From the NCBI GenBank assembly GCA_027475525.1, contig JAMWFC010000049.1, forward strand, positions 1,055,297-1,119,296: a stretch of DNA of 64,000 nt, written 5' to 3'. The notes beneath the pieces were generated by a model. It was not told the DNA's origin and ran no database searches. It was given only the letters and a program-made list of their open reading frames with translations. Positions 44,990 to 55,900 of the stretch are shown here, piece by piece. Both the position numbers and the translations under genes were made by a program. Origin of the DNA: Macrolepiota albuminosa (Eukaryota > Basidiomycota > Agaricomycetes > Agaricales > Agaricaceae). Each line of letters starts with the position of its first letter. Position 1 is the stretch's first letter.

Positions 44990-45651
44990 TCGTGTTGTAG
45001 GTGGGTTCTCAGGCGCCGCCTTGAACGTGGGTACTGGTATTCAAGTCAATCTTTGTGGGCCTATGGGCTGGTCATTTACCTCCAGTTCGGCTGTATCTTC
45101 AATTTCTTCTGGGGCCGCAATAATTAGTTGGTCCAAGGAGAGATTGTTGTTGGAGTCTACGATGAAAGGGGTGGCTGCTGAGGCTTTCTTGACTTGAGGT
45201 ATGGATGTGGGTTCGTCTTCCCGGCTAGGTGCCGTGCAGATGGGGTCTGCATTGGACTGGGCATTGTGTCACTCAATGAATCACACATGGAATGATTCGT
45301 GCATGGTGTGGGTTTTTGGGTCATAGCAGCGGTAAGCCTTGGTGTTCTGGCCATACCCTATGAGGATACACTTGTTGCTGCATGCACTTATCTTTGGGTT
45401 GTACTGATTCATTATGAGAACGAAGGCTCTGCATCCGATTTCCCTCATATATGAGTAATCTGGTGCATGTCTGTACCAAAGTTCGAATGGCGTCTTTCCT
45501 CCAAGTGCTCCCAGGCCTGTAAGGCTGTTACAGCATTGCTCTTTGACCTAAGAGGGATTGACCATGGCATATTTGTGTAGTCGTTGACCAAGTCCATAAT
45601 GTATCTATTCCCGGTTCACGACTGTACATGCATAGGGCCAGCCAAATCTAT
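44990..45651 (-). pseudogene. pol: Integrase region of copia 1 pol, heavily damaged
   Basis: The reading sense can be followed from IDLAGPMHVQS (first integrase Asp region) through a TGA that looks like a CGA Arg codon. It continues to a C-terminal integrase stretch (GYGQNTKAY-like, near 45330). Part of the catalytic core seems deleted. Confidence 0.6.
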
Positions 45652-46455
45652 TCATACGATCTCTAATACCCTTGTAGCCCTACGCCCTTCCTCCCGCACT
45701 TTAGGTACCGGCAACTTAGTCTGTTTCCCAAGAATACAGAGGTCACATTTCGGTTGTGCATGGAGGGAAGCGTGGGGCATACCTTCAAGCATTCCGGCGC
45801 AAGCCATCTCGGCCACAACTTGGTAGTTTGTGTGGCCAAGTCGCCAGTGCCATTTGTCGAGGTTCACTGGCTTGGGCATGGCCGTCAGAGCGTGTTTGGC
45901 TAGCGCCGCCTGCAGCTCAAGGGTATAGAGTCGCTTTCTGGGGATAAGGGGGCCAGATGCTATGAGCATTCCACTGACGTCGTCAAGGATAGTGATGCCA
46001 GTCACACTGAAGGTGATAGATGCCCTCATGCCGGTTACAAGCGCTGATATGGAGATCAGACAGACGGTAGAGGCTGGTATGTATAATGCATTTTCTAGTA
46101 TGATTTCCACCTTATTTTGGATGTGAAGTCGGATTTGTCCCATACCAACAGCCTCGATGGATGAACCTCCAATTCCCTTGACTGTTCGCGAGGGAATAGC
46201 CCTGAGAGTGATGAAGTCTGATCTGCAGAGTGATATGTGCACGGTCACTCCAGAATCCAGAAAGAAGGGTTTCTCGTTCAATGACATGAGTGAAGTACAT
46301 TCGAGTTGGTTTAGTGGTGCGACCACAGTTGTGGCTAGGATTGTTTCGCAGTCTTGCGCTACGTGGTTCCCCCAATGGATAGAAGTTACCTCCCCAGGTT
46401 TACCGTCCTTGATTGCCATGAATCCTTGATATTCAAAGAAATCGGTCGAGTTCAT
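45652..46455 (-). pseudogene. pol: Protease and pre-integrase domain of copia 1
   Basis: 267 residues with the retropepsin motif FFLDSGVT (usual DSGAT). An ALYIPASTVCLISIS strand follows, then the pre-integrase zinc domain WHWRLGHTNYQ...CDLCILGKQ. It ends at a TGA where the family would have Arg. Confidence 0.85.
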
Positions 46456-46509
46456 GGCGACTGCTGCAAGTTCTGGTGCTCTTTGTTCAACCTTTGCAGC
46501 GGTATTGAT

Positions 46510-47518
46510 CTATACTTTCTGAAGGTGTGTGATGTCGACGATGTACGCCTGTCCGTTGAGACCTTTGACTGCAATGCCATTCTTGGGTGCACTGTTGTTT
46601 GAAGCAGCATTCTGCTTGTTGCCTCCTCCTCGTGCAGCTTTCCGTGCAGCTTTGGACTCCTCAATGATCTTCCCAGCCATGCCTCCACCTGGCCTGATGC
46701 ACCACGCCTTGGTGTGTCCTTGGCAAGAGAGTCCCAGTCCTAAACAGAGCTCACAGCAGGGATATCCCGGGCCATGATTGTGGGTACCAGCCGTGGATTT
46801 TGCACTGGTCGTGACGAGGGCAGTGTTGGCGGGTCGCAAAAGAGTCGCCAAGCTGTCTATAGTTTGGAACAGCTTGCGGGCATCAGAGGAGGTGTATGGT
46901 CTGTCCTTTGTTGAGTCGGCCAGACCATGCGAGATCTGCATCTGCACAGATTCAAATGACTTGTCATTGATAGAATTAAGAAGGGTGATGCATTTGAGCA
47001 GGTCCCTGTCAATTGTGCCAATGGCAAATGTGCGGTCGATCAGATCGCAGATCTTCTGGGCGGTGTGTTCAATAGGCTCAGAGATGGGTGCGTACGTAGA
47101 GAGTGCCTCACGAATTAAGGCGACTTGCTTGACGGGGCCCTCTCTCTGCGCTCTGGCTTTTAAGGCATCATAACATTCCTTTGCAGTACCATCTGTGGCA
47201 AGGCCTTCCTGCTCGGCGTCTGAGACCGTGGCGCGAATGACACCAATGATGAGGTTGTTGTTTGACAACCAGTTGGAATAAGCAATGGGTTCCGTGACTG
47301 GGTCTGGCTGTCGGATAAGACGCTCAGGTTTGGTCTCAGATGCAAAGATGTATCTGGAATATCTCCAACTTCATTGACCATCTGGTAAATTTGCCGGTGG
47401 TGCGATCAAAAGGAGTTTCAGAAGCTGACCAGTGGGCATTTAGCTTAGCTGGGCGGATGCGTGGGTACGCAGAGTCTGACACCAAAAGAGAGCTGGTGGG
47501 AGAGGTATGTGATCCCAT
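46510..47518 (-). pseudogene. gag: Gag of copia 1
   Basis: The N-terminus is at 47518 (MGSHTSPTSS), with a frameshift near 47340-47370, then a long piece from 47268. It shows the UBN2-like pattern (AKECYDALKAR, FESVQMQISHGL), a divergent Cys/His cluster (CCELC...CQGHTKAWC) and a basic tail. It ends at a TAG, probably a mutated CAG, after which the same frame continues into the protease. Confidence 0.82.
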
Positions 47519-47616
47519 AGTTGTGTGAATGCGGGCTTAGGGGAGCGAGTGTCTGAGCACTAGAGCGTTAAGTGATTGGATTTTGGTGCAAAGTATGTAG
47601 TATTGCTGTCAATATA

Positions 47617-47627
47617 GGCCCATAACC
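47617..47627 (-). promoter_or_regulatory. Primer-binding site of copia 1
   Basis: GGTTATGGGCC immediately follows the 5' LTR on the minus strand. It is complementary to the initiator tRNA-Met anticodon arm, the half-tRNA primer known for copia-type elements. Confidence 0.8.
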
Positions 47628-48020
47628 TGTTAGAACAGGATACCTATAACAATGCTTGTAAGTATTCCCTCAGTCCGATATAATTGACTGTATTGGTGTA
47701 CCTATAACAATGCTTGTAAGTATTCCTATAGGTACGTTTTAGTGTCGTGTTCATATCAAAAGTACGCGTAAGGCTCACCCTCAGTCCGATATAATTGACT
47801 GAGGGATGAGTAAAGTAAGGGGAATATATATACTGTCGTGTAACAATGGAGGCCACTGTCTCTGGTGACAATAGGACCAGTGTCCCTAACAAGTGTGATA
47901 GTGTGATAGCATGAAGGAGTGTGAAAGGGTATGATTGAGTGATCGAGGTTGATGGTGTTGTCATCAGTGGGTGCACGATCCAGGGCGCGTTCGTCATCTG
48001 TGGGCGTCTGAGCGCTAACA
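47628..48020 (-). repeat. 5' LTR of copia 1
   Basis: 393 bp, about 98 percent identical by eye to 42701-43093. Confidence 0.95.
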
Positions 48021-48025
48021 TATAC
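48021..48025 (+). repeat. Target-site duplication TATAC, right copy
   Basis: Identical to 42696-42700. Confidence 0.9.
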
Positions 48026-48740
48026 AGTGCTCTAATTTTGATAAATCAATCTCCATTCGCCAATTCCCTTCTTGCTCTCCACTTGAGGTTCAAGCTTTCA
48101 AGCTTAAGGTTCAACAATGGTCAAGTCCACGCAGCCCTCTTCTTTCTTTGGACGTGTGGTAACGTTTGTCCAGGACCAAAGAAAGTCCTATAAATTGAAG
48201 ATACAATACGTTGGCAATACTCTTTGAGTTACACATACCTATGCTTCCCATTCATCGTCTTTTATGCTTGTCAAGCAACAGTCATGTTTTTGAGCTTATT
48301 GATCCGGTGCTCTTTTTGACCAACGTGAAATATCAGGCAGATCATGCAGGCCAAAAGGAACAGTAACCAGTGGGTTTGCCAACTTTCCTCTGCAGTCCAT
48401 AAAAGGTATCATACGGTACATTTATATTCCTAGCAGGCTTTTTCACAGTGAAGCCTTCAATTCCCTCTTAATTGTCTGTCTTCAGGTATCAATGTTATAC
48501 TTGCTCTGATCCACATGAATGCCAACGTTAATTTTACGTCCCACTCAGCATTCCCTCTTACAAAATAGGCGTAAAATACTTGCTTCAGGATTCAAGTTGT
48601 AAGTAATCTGAGTTCGTTCAAATCAACTAGCAGCATCCTCATGTATATTTTACAGGGCCATCCGCAAGAACAGCCAGCGCAGCTGTCGACAGTTCCGCTG
48701 GCTCTTGCCAGTCAGCTGCCCTCAAAAACAAGAAAAAGGC
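48026..48740. other. Degraded sequence upstream of the phospholipase relic
   Basis: No reliable ORF. It may include lost 5' exons of the phospholipase C pseudogene. Confidence 0.35.
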
Positions 48741-48749
48741 AACGCAAGG

Positions 48750-49990
48750 TGCATAAGGACATCAGTTGATCGAAGTCAGTACCATCAAAGGGTACATTCG
48801 CGGAGATACTGAACCCGTTGTTTTTCATGGAAAAACGTTGACGTCAAAGGTTTCCATGCGCGATATCTGTAACGCTATCACCAAATATGCCTTTGTGACC
48901 TCGCCCTACCCTGTTTTAATCTCTGCGGAAATCCATTGTAGCGTCAAGCAACAACACATACTCATAAAGATCATGATTGAAGTCTTTGAGGAGTCCTTAG
49001 TCAGGGCACCGGTTGAAGGATGCCCTCGTATTAGTTGTTTACCGAGTCCCAGGGAACTGAAAGGCAAGATCCTTTTGAAAGTGAATGTCCCTGTACATCT
49101 GAAGTTGGATTACCATTGATACTGACCATTAAGATCAGGCTAAGAACCTCTATGTCGTCGCTCAGCTTGAGGCACTCCGTTCCAAGAGCCCTAATTCTGC
49201 CCCTCCAAAGGAAACCGACGTGCTCAAAGCCGAAACATCTTCTGATGACTCTGATGACGAAGAGGAGGGGAACTGCAAGAGGCTTGGTGGGGAAATCAGG
49301 CATGGTATGCAAGAGATGAAAGAGGAATGGCAGCAAGTTCGAGGAACATTATCTGCTAGCCTCTCCAAAATGAAAGGAAAAGTTAAAATGTCGTTCAACC
49401 TTGTGTCGCTCCTTGTGTACACTTTTGGCGTAAGGTGTCAGGGCCTTGGAAAGGAGCACGGATACGCCCCCAAGCACATCTTCTCGCTGTCGGAGAAGAA
49501 AGTGAATAAGCTGCTCAAGACGGGAAGCACAATGCGTGATTTGGTTCAACATACCAAGGACCACAATGGTTTGTATATATCTGAAGGGCACAAGGGTCAG
49601 TTTGAGCAATTACCAACCACATTGCTACTGGGCTGCGGGGGCTCAGATTGTTGCTCTCAATTGGCACACATTCGGTGAGTTTGTCAATCTTTTGTGGATT
49701 GTCAAACCATGACGTTTGCGATCTAGATCTAGGTTATAACATAAACCAAGCAATGTTCCGACGCAATGGATGAGAAGGCTCTGTCTTGAAGCCTAATGCA
49801 CTCTGGGATAACGACGAGCTTTTGACGAAGTACTCGAAATGTGCTCAAAATCACTGTGCGCATATGTGTCTGCCATATCTTGGTTGAGCTCATGAAATGA
49901 TCCAAATTAGATCATCTTCGCCCACCAACTCCCTCGTCTTAAGGACAAGAGAGGGCAGGAGGTTGTTGAAAAGTCGGTCATTGGCAGTGT
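48750..49990 (+). pseudogene. Phosphoinositide-specific phospholipase C pseudogene
   Basis: The X domain is recognisable from GHQLIEVSTIKGYIRG through FHGKTLTSKVSMRDIC to ISAEIHCS, the second catalytic His segment. It then runs to LPSPRELKGKILLK (48754-49100). An acidic, Ser/Asp/Glu-rich linker follows. The Y domain comes next (49389-49680: LVSLLVYTFGVRC, HGYAPKHIFSLSE, STMRDLVQHTKDH, then WHTFGEF in another frame). A trace of C2-domain sequence (QLPRLKDKRGQEVV) is near 49920-49970. The segment following GHQL, with the substrate-binding part of the X domain, is deleted, and several frameshifts disrupt the rest. In fungi this enzyme cleaves PIP2 to IP3 and diacylglycerol. It is a decayed host gene or duplicate. 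Confidence 0.8.
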
Positions 49991-52420
49991 CTCGTTTGTT
50001 TATTGTAGTGCGTATCGTCAGAAGATATCAAGACAGAATGATGTTCCAGAATCTTGACAAAGTGCGCTTTGAGTCTATGGATTTTGTTCTGAGACACACA
50101 TGTCGACCCACTGCGAGTGACGATGATGAGTGATATAGATGATGTTCCTGTAGAGCTTAGGAGAGGCAGTGAGGGAATTGAGGCTTCTAAGCAGTTGTTG
50201 CTTCCATCACAATTGACATGTGTGACAAACTTTCTTGAATCCATGCACCGACCTGCCGACTCGCGTCTCCTAACAAACCTTGTTGCACACAAAAAAGACT
50301 TCACAAAATCAATCAAGTTCCTACAGTCGTCGCACGTGCTCTCGGCGTATGCTGCAGCATGTGCACCGCCGCTGTCCAATGCGTTATTTCTGCGGGGGCA
50401 CCAACAAGGCATTGGCATGTTATGCAGACGCGGTGGATGAGTGCAGAGAGCACCTTGAGGATGATTAGAGTGTTGTCGTGCGCAATCAGGAGATTCTGTG
50501 GGTGCGTCCGCACCTGGGACTATCAAGATACTAACAAATTACTACAGACATTGTTGGTGGTAGGCTAACACTGGCTACATAGACTATGCATGCGGGGCAC
50601 CAGATGGACATGGGCCACATGTAAGTGTAATCTCGGTCTGACGCTGGCTATGTTGACATATCCATGACTCTCACCTTCCAAATGCCACCACGACTCAATC
50701 CTTGCAGACCCCGCACCAGTCCCTTTGATCCCCAAGCCTGCCACTGTCCTCTGCCCTACCCAGGACAAGTGTGCCATCTTCATCCTCCCACATATCGTCC
50801 TCCCCCCTTCCCCTGTCGCGGGTGCACCCCCAGCTCCCGCTCCAACTCCGGCTCAGGCTCCCCAAGTCTCAAATCCACCAGCCCATGACTGGAATTCTTG
50901 TAGTACCTTGGTGGGGTCGGTAATCCCTACGAGCCCAAGATGGGGCTTGATGTTGCCTGCGCCAGAGGAGTTGGTTGTGGTGCTGGCGGTGTCAAAGGCA
51001 CCTGATTTGTTGGGTGGCTTGTAGCCTATGACTGTGACTGTGTAAGCGTTGTGAAGCAATGGGACGCTGAGGATAATGTTGGCAGGCGCGCCACGAAATC
51101 GAAGGATTAATTATGCAAGTACAAAAGCTGGCGGTATTGTGGTTTGAGGGTGGTGTAGTGAGGTCGAGAGGGTGCGATTGTGAAGGGTTATTGTCAAGTT
51201 TAGCGGGTCATGCATGTTACGTAGTCTACCTCAAAATCAGCAAAGTCGATAAATCACGAAGATGACGTACATGGTGCCCATCGTTTGCAGGACCTATGCT
51301 GAGGTCGTCAAAATTAGCGGCATCCCATTATCGGGCACAGCACTCAGGAACACTGCACCGGTACTGCTGCTCCCAATCTGGACTGGATATGGGCTCGCTA
51401 TTGACCCAAACGGTGATCGCACACACAGCAGCCTTTCAAAAACAATGTGCCTTGCCTCTCGCTCTCCAGAGCTATGTAATGGACTGTGTACGAGTTAACA
51501 ACAAAGCTGGGATGTCGACCAATTCCGAGCTGGGCAGGAACTGTATCTGAGCCCAATAGAAAGCGGCCAGAATGTGCCGACGACTGCGATTGAATAGAAA
51601 TTCAAAGCTTATGCAGTGCCATCGGGGAAGTTGGAGGTGATTGGTAGGATGTGTTCTGCGTTGATTGAGGTTGAGAAGCAGGCCAAGGCTGGGGATGCCA
51701 ATAAAGTTTGGATCAAGAGGCTCAGAGTTGATGTCATCTGCAGTGGCTGTGTGTGTGCATCAGAGTAGTCAACAAAGAACTGAAGACATGAACCGAGAGC
51801 GTGAGCGTCAAGGCTGTAGCCGCCGCTGTTGAATTGGTCCCAGACGACAGGGCCAGAGATGTTGCCAGATGCTGAAATCTTTTCCAGTCTGTGCCGAACT
51901 CGACGGATCATAAGGATGGCCGCTGCTCTCACACGACAATGACAAGCACGATTTTGAAACTTCCACTGGAGAAAACATGAGCTAGTAATCGCACATGATG
52001 ACTGACGGTAGCATCGATCACATATGCTCTACCTCAGGTGCATCGATAAGGCAGAACAACCGCTAGCAAGACCACATACATGTGGTACATGCTGGACCCA
52101 ATGTGGAGAGGCAGGACTATGCTGCCTTGAGTGCCGGCGCCCTCAACTGCAGGTGTTGGGAAACGATGATGATATTCAAAATGTCCCTGGAAGGAGTCGA
52201 ACCTTCCAGAGGACTACTAATATTATAGTTGTGATTGTGAGTGCCAGAGAGCTTGTGGCTGTGCTTTAATTTGTTTAAAAAATAAATAAATATTTCAATG
52301 TGAGGTTAATCCTATCTAAATTAAATAACAAAAGTGTCGGTGCACCAGCAAGTCATGTGCTTTAATGCTGACAAATAAATATAGATAATTTATTATGTAT
52401 AATTTTTACAATCTGTGATA
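49991..52420. other. Decayed region with unassigned ORF fragments
   Basis: Short frames on both strands (for example 50117-50440 plus, 51609-51932 minus) have no recognisable domain. At 52187-52209 an 8-bp stem with a 7-base loop carries, on the minus strand, a GGTTCGACTCC motif like a pol III B-box or tRNA T-arm. No complete tRNA can be folded around it. Confidence 0.4.
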
Positions 52421-52426
52421 TCATGG

Positions 52427-52447
52427 GGCACTCACAATGTGAGTGCC
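52427..52447. repeat. Perfect hairpin GGCACTCAC-AAT-GTGAGTGCC
   Basis: A 9-bp perfect inverted repeat with a 3-base spacer. A variant occurs at 61867-61887 and a half-site at about 52233-52243. With the LINE removed, the two hairpins would flank a unit of about 1.4 kb that ends with the 180-bp array. Confidence 0.7.
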
Positions 52448-52778
52448 GACTAAGTGAACTGATTTAAAAAAAAAACTGTATAAAAGCCACTATTTAAATA
52501 AAGATATCTGACTTGATTACATAGCTTTTTTTGGCTGCCAGTAAGTTAAATATAAATATGCTGGGTGATGAATCAGAAATTTAGAGAGATAGCTATCTAA
52601 AATCTAATAGTAGCAGATGTTTACATAGTTATATGAGCAGCTTCAGAGTAAATATACATGTATAAAATATTAATAAAAAATTAGTAGAATGCTATAGTGT
52701 ATGAAAATATAGCATATATGCATACTAAATACGAGTTTTTAAAGAGATAGTTGGTAGTTTTCAAGAATATGTCAAAAT

Positions 52779-52794
52779 ATATGCTATATGCTTT
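52779..52794 (+). repeat. 16-bp target-site duplication of the LINE, left copy
   Basis: ATATGCTATATGCTTT, identical to 60781-60796. Confidence 0.92.
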
Positions 52795-52995
52795 TTTTTT
52801 TTTTTTTTTTTTTGGTGGTTCTATTGATTGTTAGACGTATCTACATGTGTTAGCTTCTACCAATCTGAGAAAAATGGTTTGTCGATTGTTATTTGTGCTG
52901 TAGGAGATTGTCTCCTAATCAGGTTAGGAGGGAGTTGTCTCGGCCCACCTTAGGGAAATGCGGTTATGCACGTCGTGTGGGACTCGGTTTTGTTC

Positions 52996-55900
52996 CTATC
53001 TGTTTCGTCCCAGGGGACGCTTGGAACCCATACCCACTAAAACCCTAAATGCTGACTCCCATGCCCGGTATGCTCTTGTATATTCCTGGGCTATCCCAGC
53101 CCACATGTTAAGTACCAGGTCCTCTTTTAGGGCTCTTTTCCCATGCCTCCATACGTCTGACGCTAGGCAGTCTGTTTTTATGCGTTTCCCAATCGCGTTT
53201 ACCCACTTGTTTGTTACTTCTTTCCCTGTGGGCACTTTCTCTGGGTCCGCCTCCTTCTTTATTCTCCATTCACATCTTATCTTCCAGATTAGGCGGGCTG
53301 ACTCCGACACTGTTATTCGGAACATTCTGTTGTTTGCGGGTGTTACCCTCCCATCTGAGCGCTTTGGTTTTGCCAGGTTGCACCCCAGGATCAGTCCCAG
53401 GCTGGGCTTTTCCCACTTGAGGCCCCTTGCTTTACATAGTTCTCCAGTAAGTTCCCAGATGACTTCTTGGCCTGTCACTTTGCATTGTGTCAGGACGTGT
53501 TCTAGGTCTTCAGGCGCATCGCATATGTAGCACTTACTTCTCGTTTCGAAATTTGGGATTTTTTCCCAGTACTCTCCCAGTTTGTAAGCGTTGTGCATTG
53601 CTTTCCACAGGAAAGCTCGGGATTCTTTCGTCAGGGTCCTGTCTTTTAAGGATTTCCAGATGTTTTTGTCAGTGGGCGGGGTCCCGTTGGTGTCCGCTAC
53701 CGCCCATCTTGTTCTGTCCAGGTTTATTGTTGTACCTCTCCTCTGCGGTGTTCGTTTGTTTTCTATTATGCCTTTGTACAGAAGGGCTTGTGAGGCCGTG
53801 CTGAGTTTTGCTCCTTTCAAGTAGAAGCCCTCTGCTGGGCTTACGTCGATTTCCTCCCCATGTTGGGCTAGGGCTCCTCTCTTCGTGAGTGCGTCTGCTT
53901 CCTCATTTCCTACCACTCCGCTGTGACCTTTTACCTTTGTAAGGATCGTGTGTCCTGTTCTAGCTCTCATATGTGAGGCGGTGGCCTGTAGTATTTCACA
54001 ATTTTCAATTCCCACCCATCCGTTTTCTTCCCATGATCGGAGGGATTTTGTTAGTCCTTCTATCGTCACCTGCGAGTCACTTAGTATTTCTAAGTGATCG
54101 TCTGTATTTATTTTTTTTATTGCCATCAGTATAGCTAGCGCTTTGCCCGTGTTGTTAGATTGTACCATGTGTTCAGGGACTCTTATAGCTGCATTCCGGG
54201 GGTCCCCGTTTCCAAACCAAATCCCTGCTCCTGCAGAAGCGTTTTCGTACCCGTTATTTGTGCAGGATCCATCTGTATAGGCTTGCACCGACTGGGCGGG
54301 GCCCATTTTTTTCTTTGGCCTTCTTGCGGGCTGCCCCATTCTTCCGCTGTCGTTTGTTGTGTTACTATTATTCGTGAAAACTCGTATGCTTTCTCCCAGT
54401 GTGTTTCCTATTCTCATTGATTTATCAAAGGGGGTGGAGGTCTGTGGGTCTATCATGCCTATAATCCCTTCATTTATCTGTTCTTCACCGGGAGCTTCCT
54501 CTTCTAGGGGGTTCCATTCTCCCTGTAGCTTTTTTAGCAATTTCCTCGCTTTTATCCTGCATTTATGTGGGTTTTTACATCCTTTGTTTCTCGTCTCTTT
54601 GCACTTTTCGCACTTGCAGTTTCTCCTTGGTTTGTGGCTTGTATTCAGTATACTGTTCGTGTTTTTGATGAGATCTATCAGGTCTCCTACGGTTGTTATG
54701 CCGTGGTGTCTCCTTTGACACTTTGCGGTGGTAGAGTTGTAGCCTTGGTACTTCATCCCCGTTAGACCAGTGTGGTACCATATGGGCATGTCTAGCCTCA
54801 GTCTTAGTGGGAGTTTTGTGGGGGCTGGCATGACCCCGTACTTATGTGCAGTTTTCAGCATTCGCCTAATGGAGGGCGGTAAGCCATCTTTGTGGTCCTT
54901 CGTGTTTGCTGACAGAGATTGCAGGAATATATTCTTGTAGGCCCCGTCGTTTTCTATTTTCCATTTTTTTAGGAGGCCCCTCTCTATAATTGAGTCTGCT
55001 ATTTTTGCCCTGGTCGGGCGGGATGTGCTAAAGTCTAGGAAGCGCTTAGTCTTCATGAGTTCAATGGCCTCATTTCTTGCTTTCAGGTCTAGAAGTTTTT
55101 TACCGCCTTGCTCAATTGGCCTACTCAGGGTTTCAAGTCCCACTGTTGGGTGGGTTGTGCCTCCCCATATGAAGTTGCGTATGGTCCTAGTCAGTCTCTG
55201 TTCTACCTCCAGGGGCATACCCTGAACACACGTTCGGTATTGTGTTCTACCTCCTATTACCATGCCAATTATCAGGCGTCGTCCATCGATTGTAGGGTGC
55301 CCCTTGTCCCACCTTTCCAGGTCCCTTGTGATCTTTTCCAGGGTCGGAGTCCACACACTTGGTTGGTCTGTCTTGTTTCCAATGAAGGATCCCAGGAGGC
55401 GTGTGGTCTCTCTATCGGAGACTATTTTCATTTCGGTTGGGATTGGGCTGTGGTGTTGTGAAGCTTTCCTTGTGTCTATTAGGCTTTTTCTGAAGGGTTC
55501 ACGTCCAACAGGTACTACTGCTGTTTTGTGGTTGTTGAACCTTGCTCCGGAGGCTTTGCACCAGGCCTCCAGTATGTCCTTTAGGTCGTTTATGTCGTCT
55601 TCTTCTGACAGATATATTGTTGTGTCGTCTGCAAAGAGTTTAATTATGAGTCGTTCCGTTTCTCCTTTAATCTCCATTCCTTTTAGGTTTGACTTCCTTA
55701 TCATTTGGGCTAGGGGTTCAATCGCCAAGTTGAAGAGTAGGCATGACATTGGGTCCCCTTGTCTCACTCCTCTATTCACCCTGTATGGGTTGCTCTTCTC
55801 CCCGTTTATTATGACGGTTGTTCTTGCTTCTGAGTAGAGCGTTTTTATGGTGCTTATGCATTGTTCTGGGAAGCCAAATCTTCCCAGGGTTGTCCACATG

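Larger units (their letters stand above)
42701..48020 (-). mobile_element. Complete but inactivated Ty1/copia element (copia 1)
   Basis: 5,320 bp with 393-bp LTRs that differ at about eight sites (all transitions) and a 5-bp TATAC duplication. Minus-strand order is PBS, gag, protease, integrase, RT, RNase H, polypurine tract. Stops that disable it fit C-to-T changes: TGA where CGA is expected, and a TAG where CAG is expected near 46510. Confidence 0.95.

Noticed and set aside
50117..50440. Plus-strand 107-codon ORF as a gene
   Set aside because: No recognised domain, surrounded by decayed sequence, and overlapped by an equally long minus-strand frame.
52187..52209. tRNA-like T-arm with a B-box motif on the minus strand
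   Set aside because: No matching acceptor stem, D-arm or anticodon arm at proper spacing. At most a fragment of a tRNA or a SINE.
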